This document shows, one piece after another, positions 1 to 7,051 of a DNA stretch of 11,728 bases. The DNA is from Candidatus Eiseniibacteriota bacterium (GTDB lineage: Bacteria; JAFGKV01). Both the position numbers and the translations under genes were made by a program. Below the pieces are notes generated by a model. It saw only the letters and a list, made by a program, of their open reading frames with translations. It was not told where the DNA came from and searched no databases. The number at the start of each line of letters is the position of its first letter. Position 1 is the first letter of the stretch. Location of the stretch: NCBI GenBank assembly GCA_025453925.1, contig JALOPK010000076.1, forward strand, positions 1 through 11,728, read 5' to 3'.

Positions 1-234
1 CCCCATGCTCTTCGATTGTTGCTTGAGCTCCTTGTCCGAAACGACCTCCACCGCCGAGACCTGGGCGAGCGCCGTCCTGATCTCTGCGACGACCTTCTTC
101 GCAAATGACGCGCTCTGGGGAGACGAAACCTGCATTTCCATCACGGCGATGCGGGTCGGCACTTCCGCCGGGACTGACGAGAAGCTGACCGCGACCACGA
201 TCGACGCCCAGAGAATGCGTGAAGACCGATTCAT
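1..234 (-). CDS. Secreted protein, N-terminal 78 residues only (TolB/CsgG-like N-terminus?), 3' end outside window
   Basis: The visible part starts MNRSSRILWASIVVAVSFSS, a classic Sec signal peptide: a basic start, a hydrophobic core and a probable cleavage after VPA (residue 23). The mature part begins EVPTRIAVMEMQ and continues with SASFAKKVVAEIRTALAQVS and VEVVSDKELKQQS. A beta-strand RIAVMEMQ, an alpha-helix and a strand VEVVSD followed by a polar helix resemble periplasmic TolB-N/CsgG/FlgO-like domains, which often open with an 'IAVLDF' strand. That comparison rests on 55 residues and is tentative. The start is well fixed by the GGAGGAGG site. The gene begins 71 bp after the HgdB-like gene on the same strand, with no clear terminator between, so it may belong to the same transcript. 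Because the frame runs off the left edge, length and later domains are unknown. Confidence 0.75.
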   Translation of the reverse strand, partial: MNRSSRILWASIVVAVSFSSVPAEVPTRIAVMEMQVSSPQSASFAKKVVAEIRTALAQVSAVEVVSDKELKQQSKSMG

Positions 235-238
235 GAAT

Positions 239-246
239 CCTCCTCC
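239..246 (-). promoter_or_regulatory. Strong ribosome binding site of the secreted-protein gene
   Basis: The minus strand reads GGAGGAGG, then four bases (ATTC), then the ATG at 234. If the upstream GGAGG half pairs with 16S rRNA the spacing is 7 bases. It is the strongest such site in the window and fixes the start of the partial gene. Confidence 0.7.
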
Positions 247-305
247 AGGAAAGCAGTTCCTCATTGAGACCCACGCGCGACTGACGCTGCACGTCTCCGC
301 GACCA

Positions 306-1550
306 TCAGACGGGTTTCACATTGTCTCGGCGGGAAGCATACGACCTCGCCAGCTGAAGAAAAACAACAACATCTCGATCGAGGTTGGCCTGTGTGCCGT
401 CGAAGTAGAAGTTCCGGATCGGCACACCGTCACAGTCTTGACTGACCGCGGGATACACAGCCTCAGCAACGATGGCATTCATGCATGTGAACGGCGAGAT
501 GTCAACTACCCCGGCCACCCCCCGGCGATGCAGGTAGACCGCCCTGGCGACGCTGAGTGCCATTTCACCCAAAGCAGCGTCGCTGGGCAGATACGGCGCG
601 CCCAACGACAGCATCTCGCCCACCTCTGGTTCAGGTCGATCGACCAGGTCCTCGGCGAATGCTCTGGCGATGGCTGCCCTGTCCCGATCCTGTACCCACT
701 GGCGAATCTGCGATCTGAGTTGGCGGCCGCTCAGGCGCTCCCCTCTCCGTCGTATCCGCCTCTTTTCCTCCAGGTTGGTGTAGTGCACCCACTCCGTGAC
801 GCCGGGCAGCCAGCATTCGGCCCCATGCCGTTCCAGGCACCGGATCATCTCCATGTTGCTATACGCGTTGTTCCGGCAGAAGATCTCGCCGACGACACCG
901 ATCAGGGGCCGTGGCTGCCGGAGGGTTTCAACCCGGCGAAGCGCGTCCCTCCCCCGCTCTGCGGCCCCGCGCAGGGACGACAGCCGCAGAGTGGTCCGAG
1001 GGTCTTCCAGAACCGTGACGATCTCCGCGATACCTCGCTGGAAGGCCGCATCGGCAGCCCCGGGATGTACCTCGTGGGGCCTGATCCGCAACAGCATCGC
1101 CACGAGGTGGTCGGCTGCCACGAAGCCCCTCCAGCACGCGCGGAGAAGACTCAGAGAGCCCGTGCCCAAGCCATCATAGGCGTTCTCGCTGGTCGGCGAG
1201 AGCACGAGAGCCGCTTCGAATCCTCGGTCAGCGAGCACCATGCGGATGTAGTCCGCGTATTGTCCGAATCGGCAGGGGCCAGAGGATGTCGGCATGAAGA
1301 ACGCCGCCCGCTCGGCGGGGTGGCCTTCATCGCAGAGAAGCCGCAGGAAGTCACCCAGGGTGATGATGAGCGGAAAGCACTCCTCTCCGGAACAACACGA
1401 GCGACCGAGCTGGAGCGTCCTCTCGCTGGAATCCGGCACCGGGCGCGCGTCGATGCCGGCGCCGCGAAACGCGGCCGCCGTGACCATGGCGTGTGAGGAA
1501 GGCATACGGGGCAGGAAGACAGTCCGGTCGGCCAGCATAGGTCTGCTCAT
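306..1550 (-). CDS. HgdB-like protein, 2-hydroxyacyl-CoA dehydratase-related partner of the activase
   Basis: A 414-residue soluble protein resembling the C-terminal HgdB-like part of the large activase fusions. Visible motifs are TVFLPRMPSSHA (10-21), GRSCCSGEECFPLIITLGDF (49-68), SSGPCRFGQYADYIRMVL (89-106), LIGVVGEIFCRNNAYSNMEM (216-235), DISPFTCMNAI (350-360) and GTQANLDRDV (385-394). Conserved-looking cysteines C58, C93, C225 and C356 are candidates for iron-sulfur ligands; C52 and C53 form an extra adjacent pair. It should accept electrons from the activase and act on an unknown, possibly CoA-linked, substrate. ATG at 1550 is in an ATGA overlap with the upstream gene. The two proteins total about 1420 residues, near the length of fused homologues, so this looks like gene fission. 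A frameshift is less likely given the clean stop/start overlap. Family membership is firm, function unknown. Confidence 0.85.
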   Translation of the reverse strand: MSRPMLADRTVFLPRMPSSHAMVTAAAFRGAGIDARPVPDSSERTLQLGRSCCSGEECFPLIITLGDFLRLLCDEGHPAERAAFFMPTSSGPCRFGQYADYIRMVLADRGFEAALVLSPTSENAYDGLGTGSLSLLRACWRGFVAADHLVAMLLRIRPHEVHPGAADAAFQRGIAEIVTVLEDPRTTLRLSSLRGAAERGRDALRRVETLRQPRPLIGVVGEIFCRNNAYSNMEMIRCLERHGAECWLPGVTEWVHYTNLEEKRRIRRRGERLSGRQLRSQIRQWVQDRDRAAIARAFAEDLVDRPEPEVGEMLSLGAPYLPSDAALGEMALSVARAVYLHRRGVAGVVDISPFTCMNAIVAEAVYPAVSQDCDGVPIRNFYFDGTQANLDRDVVVFLQLARSYASRRDNVKPV

Positions 1551-4500
1551 GCCGCCTCGAACTGCGATGCGCGGGGCCGGCGCGTTCGCCGACCCATCAT
1601 TCCCTTCGATTCAAGAAATGCTTCACATCGCGTCATGATCCCGGCATCATTCGCGTGACCATCGAAGTGCAGCGTGAGAAACGGCTTCCGGCCCGCGCGG
1701 TAGATGTAGTGCTTGATGAAGGAATCCGGTCCGCACTTGAAGTTGCTGATGTAGATCAGATTCAGCAGGTCATCGCTCGCCGTCACCTTGGCCGCGGCGA
1801 TGATCCTTCTTCCGTAGCTCCAGTACATGCCAGGAAGGATCTCCTGGATGCTCACGGACTCAAGATCGAGGAAGTCCATTGGGATGACGTCGACACCATA
1901 CGTGTCCCTGAGCTTGGAGGGGACATCCAGGCAGATCAACCGATCGTAGATGTTGTAGGGTCTCCCCACCAGCACCACACCGGGCCGAGCTGCGCGGTGC
2001 AACGCGCCAAGAGCCTCGCGGCCGGCTGCACGAAGACCCTCGGCGAACCCGTCCTGAATTCGGGCCGCGTGGGCCAGCGCCGCATCGACATCCGTGCGCG
2101 AGACGCCAAACCTGGCGAGGGCGAGGGCGAGTTCCTGTCCCACCGATGGCGGGGAGCGGAACCGGAGCGCCGGGGCGATGACGCGATCCCGAAGTCCCCG
2201 CAGAGCAGGGGATGCGCGCATGACGTGAGGGAGGGTCTGGCCCCACACGCATGCGAAGCTCTCCGTATGCTGATGCGTGGTGGCCCGGTCGATGATGGCA
2301 GGTAGGAACACTGCATCGACCCCTTGGTCCATCAGCCAGGAGAGATGTCCATGGGAGACCTTCACCGGAAAGCAGGGTTCCGCGACCGTTGATTCGACTC
2401 CGCGGTCAGCCAGGGCCTTCGAAGTCCACGGACTGATGAGCGTGGAAAGACCGAGGTGGTCGAAGAAACCTCGCCAGAACGGCAGAAGCTCGACGAAGTG
2501 GATCACGCGAGGTATTCCGATGACCGGGCCTCGAGACGGCGCGGAGCCGTGGGGAAGCGAGTCAAGATAGCGTCGGTACAGGTCGTTGGTCACCGGCTGA
2601 TCCAAGACCCGCTGGCGGGAGCGGAATCGATCGGAGCACTGGTCGCCCCAGTAGCTCTTCTCGCCTTCGACGGTGAACTCCTGGATGCTGCAGAAGTTCT
2701 GGCAGCCGCGGCAGGTGAACTCCCTGAGCCCGTAACTGACCCGGTCGAGGGCGAGTCCCCTGAACGCCGTGGATTGTCTGCTCTCGCGCGCCCAGTCACG
2801 GGCGAGCAGCGCAACCCCGATCGCGCCGATGACACCATTGTAAGGAGGCACGACGATGGTGGCTCCCACCACCTCGCTGAACGCTGCCGCCACCGCATCG
2901 TTGTATGCGGTGCCGCCCTGAAAGAAAACCACGCCGTCTATCGGCCGCCCCCGGACCACCCGGTTGACGTAGTTCTGAACCACCGAATATGCCAAACCCG
3001 CAGCGATGTCCTTGATGGGAGCACCCTGCCGAAGATAGCCGTTGACATCACGCTCCATGAAGACAGTGCATCGCTCTCCAAGCCGCACCGGGCGGTCTGA
3101 CGACAGGGCCAACCGGGCGAACTCGTCCACGATGGACACGCCCAGTTCTCCTGCCCGCTCCTCCAGGAAGGATCCTGTCCCCGCAGCACATGCATCGTTC
3201 ATCGTGAAGTCGACCACTACACCGTCCTGGACGCGGATGTACTTCGCGTCTTGTCCGCCAATCTCCAGAATGGTATCCACGCCGCTTCCGAGATACTCCG
3301 CAGCCACAAAGCAGGCCCCGGTCTTGTGAGCGGTGATCTCGTCCTTGACGACATCTGCGCCGACCAGGGCCCCGATCAGTTCGCGTCCGGAACCCGTGGC
3401 GCCCACACCGGTGATCCGAATGCAGTCTCCCAGTTCCTGATCCATTCGGCGGAGCGCGTCACGAACCACTTCGATTGGGCGCGCTCTGGTGCGCACGTAC
3501 AGCTCCCAGAGCACCCCTCCCTTATCGTCCACGACCGCCAGATTGGTGCTCACGCTGCCAACATCGATGCCCAGAAACGCGGGCCGCCGCTCGCCGGGCA
3601 GAAGCGGATCGACCCCGGACGTACGGTTTCTCAACAGCTCCACGCGCTCCATGGAGAGTCGGGGCATACTCCCCCAGGAGGCAAGGGGAGCCACACTCGA
3701 CCCGGGGAGCCGCGGCGCGGCGGCGGCCGACTCGAGCAATGCGGCGCCCAACGCCGTGAGATGTGCATGATGGGCAGGAACAAACAACTCCGTTTCGAGG
3801 CTGAACGCGCGCCGCAAAGCGGCAAGGACGGCAGAATTGCCCGCCACGCCCCCCACGAACACGGCCGGAGTGACAACCTTTCGGCTCTTGGTCACCGATG
3901 CACGGAAGTTCCTTGCCACGGCATCGCACAGGCCTGCCAGCACTTCGTCCGGCGTGAACCCCCGCTGCTGGGCGTGTATCATGTCCGACTTGGCGAACAC
4001 CGAACACCGGCCCGCGATCTTCGGAGTCCGCGTGGCTCGCGCCACCATGTCTCCGATGTCCTCGACGGCGCAGCCCAGGCGAACCGCCTGCTGGTCGATG
4101 AAGGATCCTGTGCCTGCCGCGCAGTCTCCGTTTGCCTCGTAGTCCCGAAGAGACATGCCGCTGCCGTCAGGCTCGAGCAGGAGGAACTTGGAGGTCTCAC
4201 CTCCCATTTCCAGCACCGTTCTCGCCGCCGGGATCAGCGCCGCAACACCGCGCGCCAACGCCAGGAACTCATTCTCATGCGCGACGTCCCACGCCGAAGC
4301 CACGGGCTCAGCGGCTGAGCCCGTGAGACGCACTCCGGCCAGTCCCTCTCCTACTCGACGGTTCACCTCCGTGAGCAAGATCTGAGCGCTCTCCCGGGGC
4401 CTCCCGTGGGTCTTTATGTACGGTCCGAACCAGAGAAGAGAATCACCCACTCTGGACGGCCCGGAGAAACCGTCCGGTAAGGCGGCCGGTGCATCACCTC

Positions 4501-4567
4501 GTCCCACCAGCACAGGCTTGATCGCAACAGAGCCGATATCGATGCCAAGGAAGAGACGCGTAGACAA
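1547..4567 (-). CDS. Tandem-domain acyl-CoA dehydratase activase (BadF/BadG/BcrA/BcrD ATPase pair) with DUF2229/HgdB-like C-terminus
   Basis: A 1006-residue cytoplasmic protein with two ASKHA ATPase domains of the 2-hydroxyacyl-CoA dehydratase/benzoyl-CoA reductase activase family. Domain 1 (about 4-280) has FLGIDIGS, LEMGGETSKF and two cysteines, C149 in DCAAGTGSF and C188 in GRCSVFAKSD. Domain 2 (about 329-590) is more canonical: FLGIDVGSVSTN, ILEIGGQDAKYI, C460 in ACAAGTGSFLEERAGELG and C500 in ERCTVFMERDV. Next comes a cysteine cluster, C619-x2-C622-x3-C626 with C644, then a DUF2229/HgdB-like part (about 681-980) with AEPCFPVK, VLVGRPYNIYDRLI, NFKCGPDSFI and LHFDGHANDAG. Relatives hydrolyse ATP to push a low-potential electron from a [4Fe-4S] cluster into a partner enzyme. 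I start at TTG 4567 because of the GAGGA site; TTG 4603 would add 12 residues. The TGA overlaps the next gene's ATG by 4 bp. The substrate is unknown: large fused members of this family are widespread and mostly uncharacterised. Confidence 0.88.
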   Translation of the reverse strand: MSTRLFLGIDIGSVAIKPVLVGRGDAPAALPDGFSGPSRVGDSLLWFGPYIKTHGRPRESAQILLTEVNRRVGEGLAGVRLTGSAAEPVASAWDVAHENEFLALARGVAALIPAARTVLEMGGETSKFLLLEPDGSGMSLRDYEANGDCAAGTGSFIDQQAVRLGCAVEDIGDMVARATRTPKIAGRCSVFAKSDMIHAQQRGFTPDEVLAGLCDAVARNFRASVTKSRKVVTPAVFVGGVAGNSAVLAALRRAFSLETELFVPAHHAHLTALGAALLESAAAAPRLPGSSVAPLASWGSMPRLSMERVELLRNRTSGVDPLLPGERRPAFLGIDVGSVSTNLAVVDDKGGVLWELYVRTRARPIEVVRDALRRMDQELGDCIRITGVGATGSGRELIGALVGADVVKDEITAHKTGACFVAAEYLGSGVDTILEIGGQDAKYIRVQDGVVVDFTMNDACAAGTGSFLEERAGELGVSIVDEFARLALSSDRPVRLGERCTVFMERDVNGYLRQGAPIKDIAAGLAYSVVQNYVNRVVRGRPIDGVVFFQGGTAYNDAVAAAFSEVVGATIVVPPYNGVIGAIGVALLARDWARESRQSTAFRGLALDRVSYGLREFTCRGCQNFCSIQEFTVEGEKSYWGDQCSDRFRSRQRVLDQPVTNDLYRRYLDSLPHGSAPSRGPVIGIPRVIHFVELLPFWRGFFDHLGLSTLISPWTSKALADRGVESTVAEPCFPVKVSHGHLSWLMDQGVDAVFLPAIIDRATTHQHTESFACVWGQTLPHVMRASPALRGLRDRVIAPALRFRSPPSVGQELALALARFGVSRTDVDAALAHAARIQDGFAEGLRAAGREALGALHRAARPGVVLVGRPYNIYDRLICLDVPSKLRDTYGVDVIPMDFLDLESVSIQEILPGMYWSYGRRIIAAAKVTASDDLLNLIYISNFKCGPDSFIKHYIYRAGRKPFLTLHFDGHANDAGIMTRCEAFLESKGMMGRRTRRPRASQFEAA

Positions 4568-4572
4568 AGCCG

Positions 4573-4577
4573 TCCTC
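4573..4577 (-). promoter_or_regulatory. Ribosome binding site deciding the TTG start of the activase gene
   Basis: On the minus strand GAGGA stands 5 bases before TTG at 4567. The alternative TTG at 4603 has only a G-rich run about 2-3 bases away. This favours 4567 and a protein that begins MSTRLFLGIDIGS, close to where family members normally begin. Confidence 0.5.
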
Positions 4578-4692
4578 ACAGACCTGTCGAGTTGATGATG
4601 CAAAGCCCCAGGTTCACCGGCAACCAGCTATCGAGGATGATTGCAGTCAAGATACCGGCATGCCGTGCGAACAGGACCACGAAACCCGTCAT
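4576..4692 (-). CDS. Possible 38-residue hydrophobic peptide (doubtful)
   Basis: A short ORF in the roughly 230 bp gap between the lipoprotein gene and the activase gene. It begins MTGFVVLFARHAGILTAI and continues IILDSWLPVNLGLCIINS, so nearly the whole peptide is hydrophobic and could make one membrane-spanning helix. Its TGA lies 8 bases before the TTG proposed for the activase gene and abuts that gene's ribosome binding site, the arrangement of a translationally coupled leader. Against it, no good ribosome binding site precedes its ATG, and a 38-codon ORF can arise by chance in GC-rich DNA. I recognise no family. The rest of the gap shows no promoter or terminator I would defend. Confidence 0.22.
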   Translation of the reverse strand: MTGFVVLFARHAGILTAIILDSWLPVNLGLCIINSTGL

Positions 4693-4795
4693 CCCATGCT
4701 CTGCGCGTCACGGGCGCATATGCCCCACCCGATGCGGACGATCAGCAATGACCGGCCCCATGCGCGGATGCGAGAGGCACTGACCGCTGGACCGC

Positions 4796-5428
4796 TCAGC
4801 GGCGGGAACTCGAACCGTCCAAGGATGCCAGCTCGCCGGCCATGCCCGTGACGGCGGCGAGGGTCGAATCCACCCACGTTCTCGCCAGCGCCGACATCGC
4901 CGCCGAAAGCGCGGGAAATCCCTCTTCCGCTAAGGGCTGTGCCAGGTGGTAGTTGTGCTGCAGGACCGGCCCGTTCCCTGCGGGCGGCGTCAGGGTCACC
5001 GTGATCTCAAGCGCTGCCTGCCAACCAGCGCTGGTCTCTCGCGCTCCAAACTCGCTCACGTGCGCCTCGACCGACATGGCAGATCGGTGGTGGTGCGACC
5101 TGAATGCCGATGCCACTGCCCCGGACCTGACCAGGTCGCGCCACAGAAGATCCGCGCAGGCATCGGCGGGTGAGGCGGCCCACACGCTTCGGGACGCGGT
5201 GATGACCGTACCGGCTTGGGTGACCATCACCATGCCACGCGCGTCATACGGCGGGCTCGCCGAGAAATCGTGGACGACCACGTCCATGTCCCACGACGCC
5301 GCAGAGGGTGCAGCCGGCGCGGGATCAATGAGATAGGCCACAGGGCGATCGCCTCCGGAGTCCAGGTTGACCCTGACGCAGGAGCACAATGCGAGCAGGA
5401 GTATGCCGGGAGGGTTTCTTATGGCCAT
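4796..5428 (-). CDS. PqiC-like ABC-transport auxiliary lipoprotein
   Basis: A 210-residue protein. Its start, MAIRNPPGILLLALCSCVRV, looks like a lipoprotein signal: the best fit is LCSC with C17 as the lipidated residue, and C15 is a weaker alternative. The mature part matches the ABC_trans_aux pattern: VAYLIDPAPAAP (30-41), DMDVVVHDFSASPPYDARGM (47-66), then a short strand and SVWAASPADACADLLWRDLV (81-100). This family includes PqiC, an outer-membrane lipoprotein that partners Mce proteins. Here it is the last gene of the mlaE-mlaF-mlaD set and overlaps the MCE gene by 10 bp, so it probably docks the MCE ring at the outer membrane. The tail is serine- and arginine-rich. Family assignment is by pattern and context, without a search, so a divergent lipoprotein of the same role is the main alternative. 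Confidence 0.82.
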   Translation of the reverse strand: MAIRNPPGILLLALCSCVRVNLDSGGDRPVAYLIDPAPAAPSAASWDMDVVVHDFSASPPYDARGMVMVTQAGTVITASRSVWAASPADACADLLWRDLVRSGAVASAFRSHHHRSAMSVEAHVSEFGARETSAGWQAALEITVTLTPPAGNGPVLQHNYHLAQPLAEEGFPALSAAMSALARTWVDSTLAAVTGMAGELASLDGSSSRR

Positions 5429-6285
5429 TCATCCTCCTGGGATGGCGTGAAGAACTGCTCCGGATGATCTCTCAGGGTGTCCAGAGTGAGGCGCAGTTGA
5501 CGGAGGAGCAGGACGCCCTCCGTCGTGAGCCTGTCAACCGACGCGGGGACTCCGCCGACCGACTCAGCGAGATCCGTCATCTCTGTCGCCAGCGCTTCCA
5601 CGCTTTCTCTGATCGGTCCCGCGTCGCTTTCAATGGCTGCAGCCAGACGATTGAGCCGCTGCCCCAGAAGACGGTACTCCGCCACCAGTGAGTCTGCGTT
5701 CTCGGCCGTGCTCCCCAGCCGGGTCGACAGTGATTCGATGCGTCCCGGCTCGAGAACGCGGTTGAGGTTATCGAGGAGCAAGACGGTGTGGTCGCTTATC
5801 CGGGCAAAATCCACATCGGCCATGATCTTCAGCAGGCCCTGCAGCCCCATGTCGATTGCTTCCAGCTGGGATTTCACCACGGGAATGACCGGGTGCGCCG
5901 GCCGGAATGAAAGTGCGGTCCGAGGCGCCTCCTGCGGCGTGGCGATCCTCAGGTTCACCACTCGGATGCCGGTGATGCCCACGAAGTCCAGGCGTGCCGC
6001 CAGGTCGGGTCCCACGGGGAACCCTGTCTCAATCGACACCCGCACCTCCACGAGCCGACCGTCGGGGGCCACGGCGATCCGTTCCACCTTGCCCACGGGT
6101 ACCCCATTGTACCGCACGGCCGTCCCGTTCTCCAATCCCTGCACCGATTCTGAGAAGTAGCAGACGTATGTCCTGGAGGCGACGCCGCCGAACCAGCCGG
6201 TGAGCCATGTCAGCACGGAAACCACGAGCACCGCGCCGAGCGAGAAAAACACACCGAGCCGGAATCGGTTCGCCTCAAGAGACAT
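5419..6285 (-). CDS. mlaD: MCE-domain substrate-binding protein (MlaD-like)
   Basis: A 288-residue protein anchored by one N-terminal helix (about 10-30) with the rest in the periplasm. A single MCE domain spans about 38-113: YVCYFSESVQGLENGTAVRY (40-59), NGVPVGKVERI (60-70) and DFVGITGIRVVNL (100-112). The remaining 170 residues are mostly helical and end in DHPEQFFTP, resembling the helical C-terminus of Mce proteins that assemble as hexamers with a central lipid-conducting pore. It is longer than E. coli MlaD (about 180 residues), so it may form a longer needle. The ATG at 6285 is chosen because the membrane anchor begins there. It overlaps the ATPase gene by 11 bp, and its TAA overlaps the lipoprotein gene by 10 bp. 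Function as the periplasmic lipid-handling ring is inferred from the family and the complete operon. Confidence 0.93.
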   Translation of the reverse strand: MSLEANRFRLGVFFSLGAVLVVSVLTWLTGWFGGVASRTYVCYFSESVQGLENGTAVRYNGVPVGKVERIAVAPDGRLVEVRVSIETGFPVGPDLAARLDFVGITGIRVVNLRIATPQEAPRTALSFRPAHPVIPVVKSQLEAIDMGLQGLLKIMADVDFARISDHTVLLLDNLNRVLEPGRIESLSTRLGSTAENADSLVAEYRLLGQRLNRLAAAIESDAGPIRESVEALATEMTDLAESVGGVPASVDRLTTEGVLLLRQLRLTLDTLRDHPEQFFTPSQEDEWP

Positions 6286-7051
6286 GATGGACTGCCTCCT
6301 GTGCGAGCGGCGTTCGCCCGAAGAAGGCGGTGACCCGTGGGTCTGTTGAGTACTCTCCAAGCTCGCGGGCGCTTCCCACTGCGATGATGCCCTGGGCGGT
6401 GGCATCGAGCATGACCACCCGATGAGAGATGGCCATAATGCTGGGCAGTTCGTGCGTGACGATGAGCATGGTTGTCGCCAAGGTGCGGTTGATCGTGAGA
6501 ATGAGATCATCCAGCTCGGCGGAGGTGACAGGATCCAAGCCCGCCGAAGGCTCGTCAAAGAACACCATGTCGGGATCCAATGCCAGTGCCCGGGCCAGGC
6601 CCGCCCGCTTCTGCATTCCGCCCGAGACCTCCAGGGGATACGATTCCGCGAAGGCCGCCAATCCGACCAGGTCAAGCTTGCGCATTGCGGTTCGCCACAG
6701 TATCGGGGGCGGAAGCCGCGTGAACTCCGACAGAGGGAGTAGCACGTTCTCCAGGAGTGTGAAACTGGCAAGCAGCGCGCCCGACTGGAAGAGCACACCC
6801 CACTTCCTGCGGGCCGCCGCGAGAGCCTGGCCGCCGTCGGCCCAGATGTCTGATCCTTCAAAGCACACCGCGCCCGCCCATGGCCTTGCGAGCCCGAGCA
6901 GGTATCTGAGAAGCGTGCTCTTGCCGCATCCGCTTCTGCCGGCGATCACGACGATCTCGCCCCGGTTCACCCGGAATGAAACGCCGCGCAGCACGCGCGT
7001 CGTGCCATAGCCGCCTTCCAGTTCCCGTACTTCCAGGATGGGCTCCGTCAT
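6275..7051 (-). CDS. mlaF: MlaF-type lipid ABC transporter ATPase
   Basis: A 258-residue cytoplasmic ATPase that should pair with the adjacent permease. Walker A is GRSGCGKST (38-46), the Q-loop is near VLFQSGAL (86-93), the ABC signature is VSGGMQKRAGLARAL (142-156), Walker B is MVFFDEPSAGLDP (162-174) and the switch histidine is in IVTHEL (H200). SGGMQKRAGLARAL and the C-terminal VTAFFGRTP match the MlaF/Mkl group of Mce-linked ATPases rather than general importers. The start is the ATG at 7051, in an ATGA overlap with the permease stop. The frame is open farther upstream to 7792, but that extension lies inside the permease gene and is not protein-like. The stop lies 11 bp inside the MCE gene, so translational coupling is likely. 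All catalytic motifs are intact. Confidence 0.95.
   Translation of the reverse strand: MTEPILEVRELEGGYGTTRVLRGVSFRVNRGEIVVIAGRSGCGKSTLLRYLLGLARPWAGAVCFEGSDIWADGGQALAAARRKWGVLFQSGALLASFTLLENVLLPLSEFTRLPPPILWRTAMRKLDLVGLAAFAESYPLEVSGGMQKRAGLARALALDPDMVFFDEPSAGLDPVTSAELDDLILTINRTLATTMLIVTHELPSIMAISHRVVMLDATAQGIIAVGSARELGEYSTDPRVTAFFGRTPLAQEAVHHVS

Noticed and set aside
266-297. Inverted repeat GAGAC...GTCTC after the HgdB-like stop, as a terminator
   Set aside because: The stem is only 5 bp with a 22-base loop and there is no T-run after it on the transcribed strand.
438-1496. Long plus-strand reading frame opposite the HgdB-like gene
   Set aside because: It is antisense to a gene with clear family motifs, and its translation is rich in R, P, H and Q without recognisable domains: an artefact of high GC.
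3251-4318. Plus-strand frame of 355 codons opposite the activase gene
   Set aside because: Antisense to the most conserved activase motifs; the translation has no hydrophobic core or family pattern.
4600-4660. TTGACT on the minus strand as a -35 box for the activase gene
   Set aside because: No -10 box is found at 16-18 bp spacing; the nearest A/T-rich hexamer is too close and poor.
6286-6861. N-terminal extension of the MCE gene
   Set aside because: Lies within the ATPase gene and is serine/arginine-rich; the membrane anchor begins at 6285.
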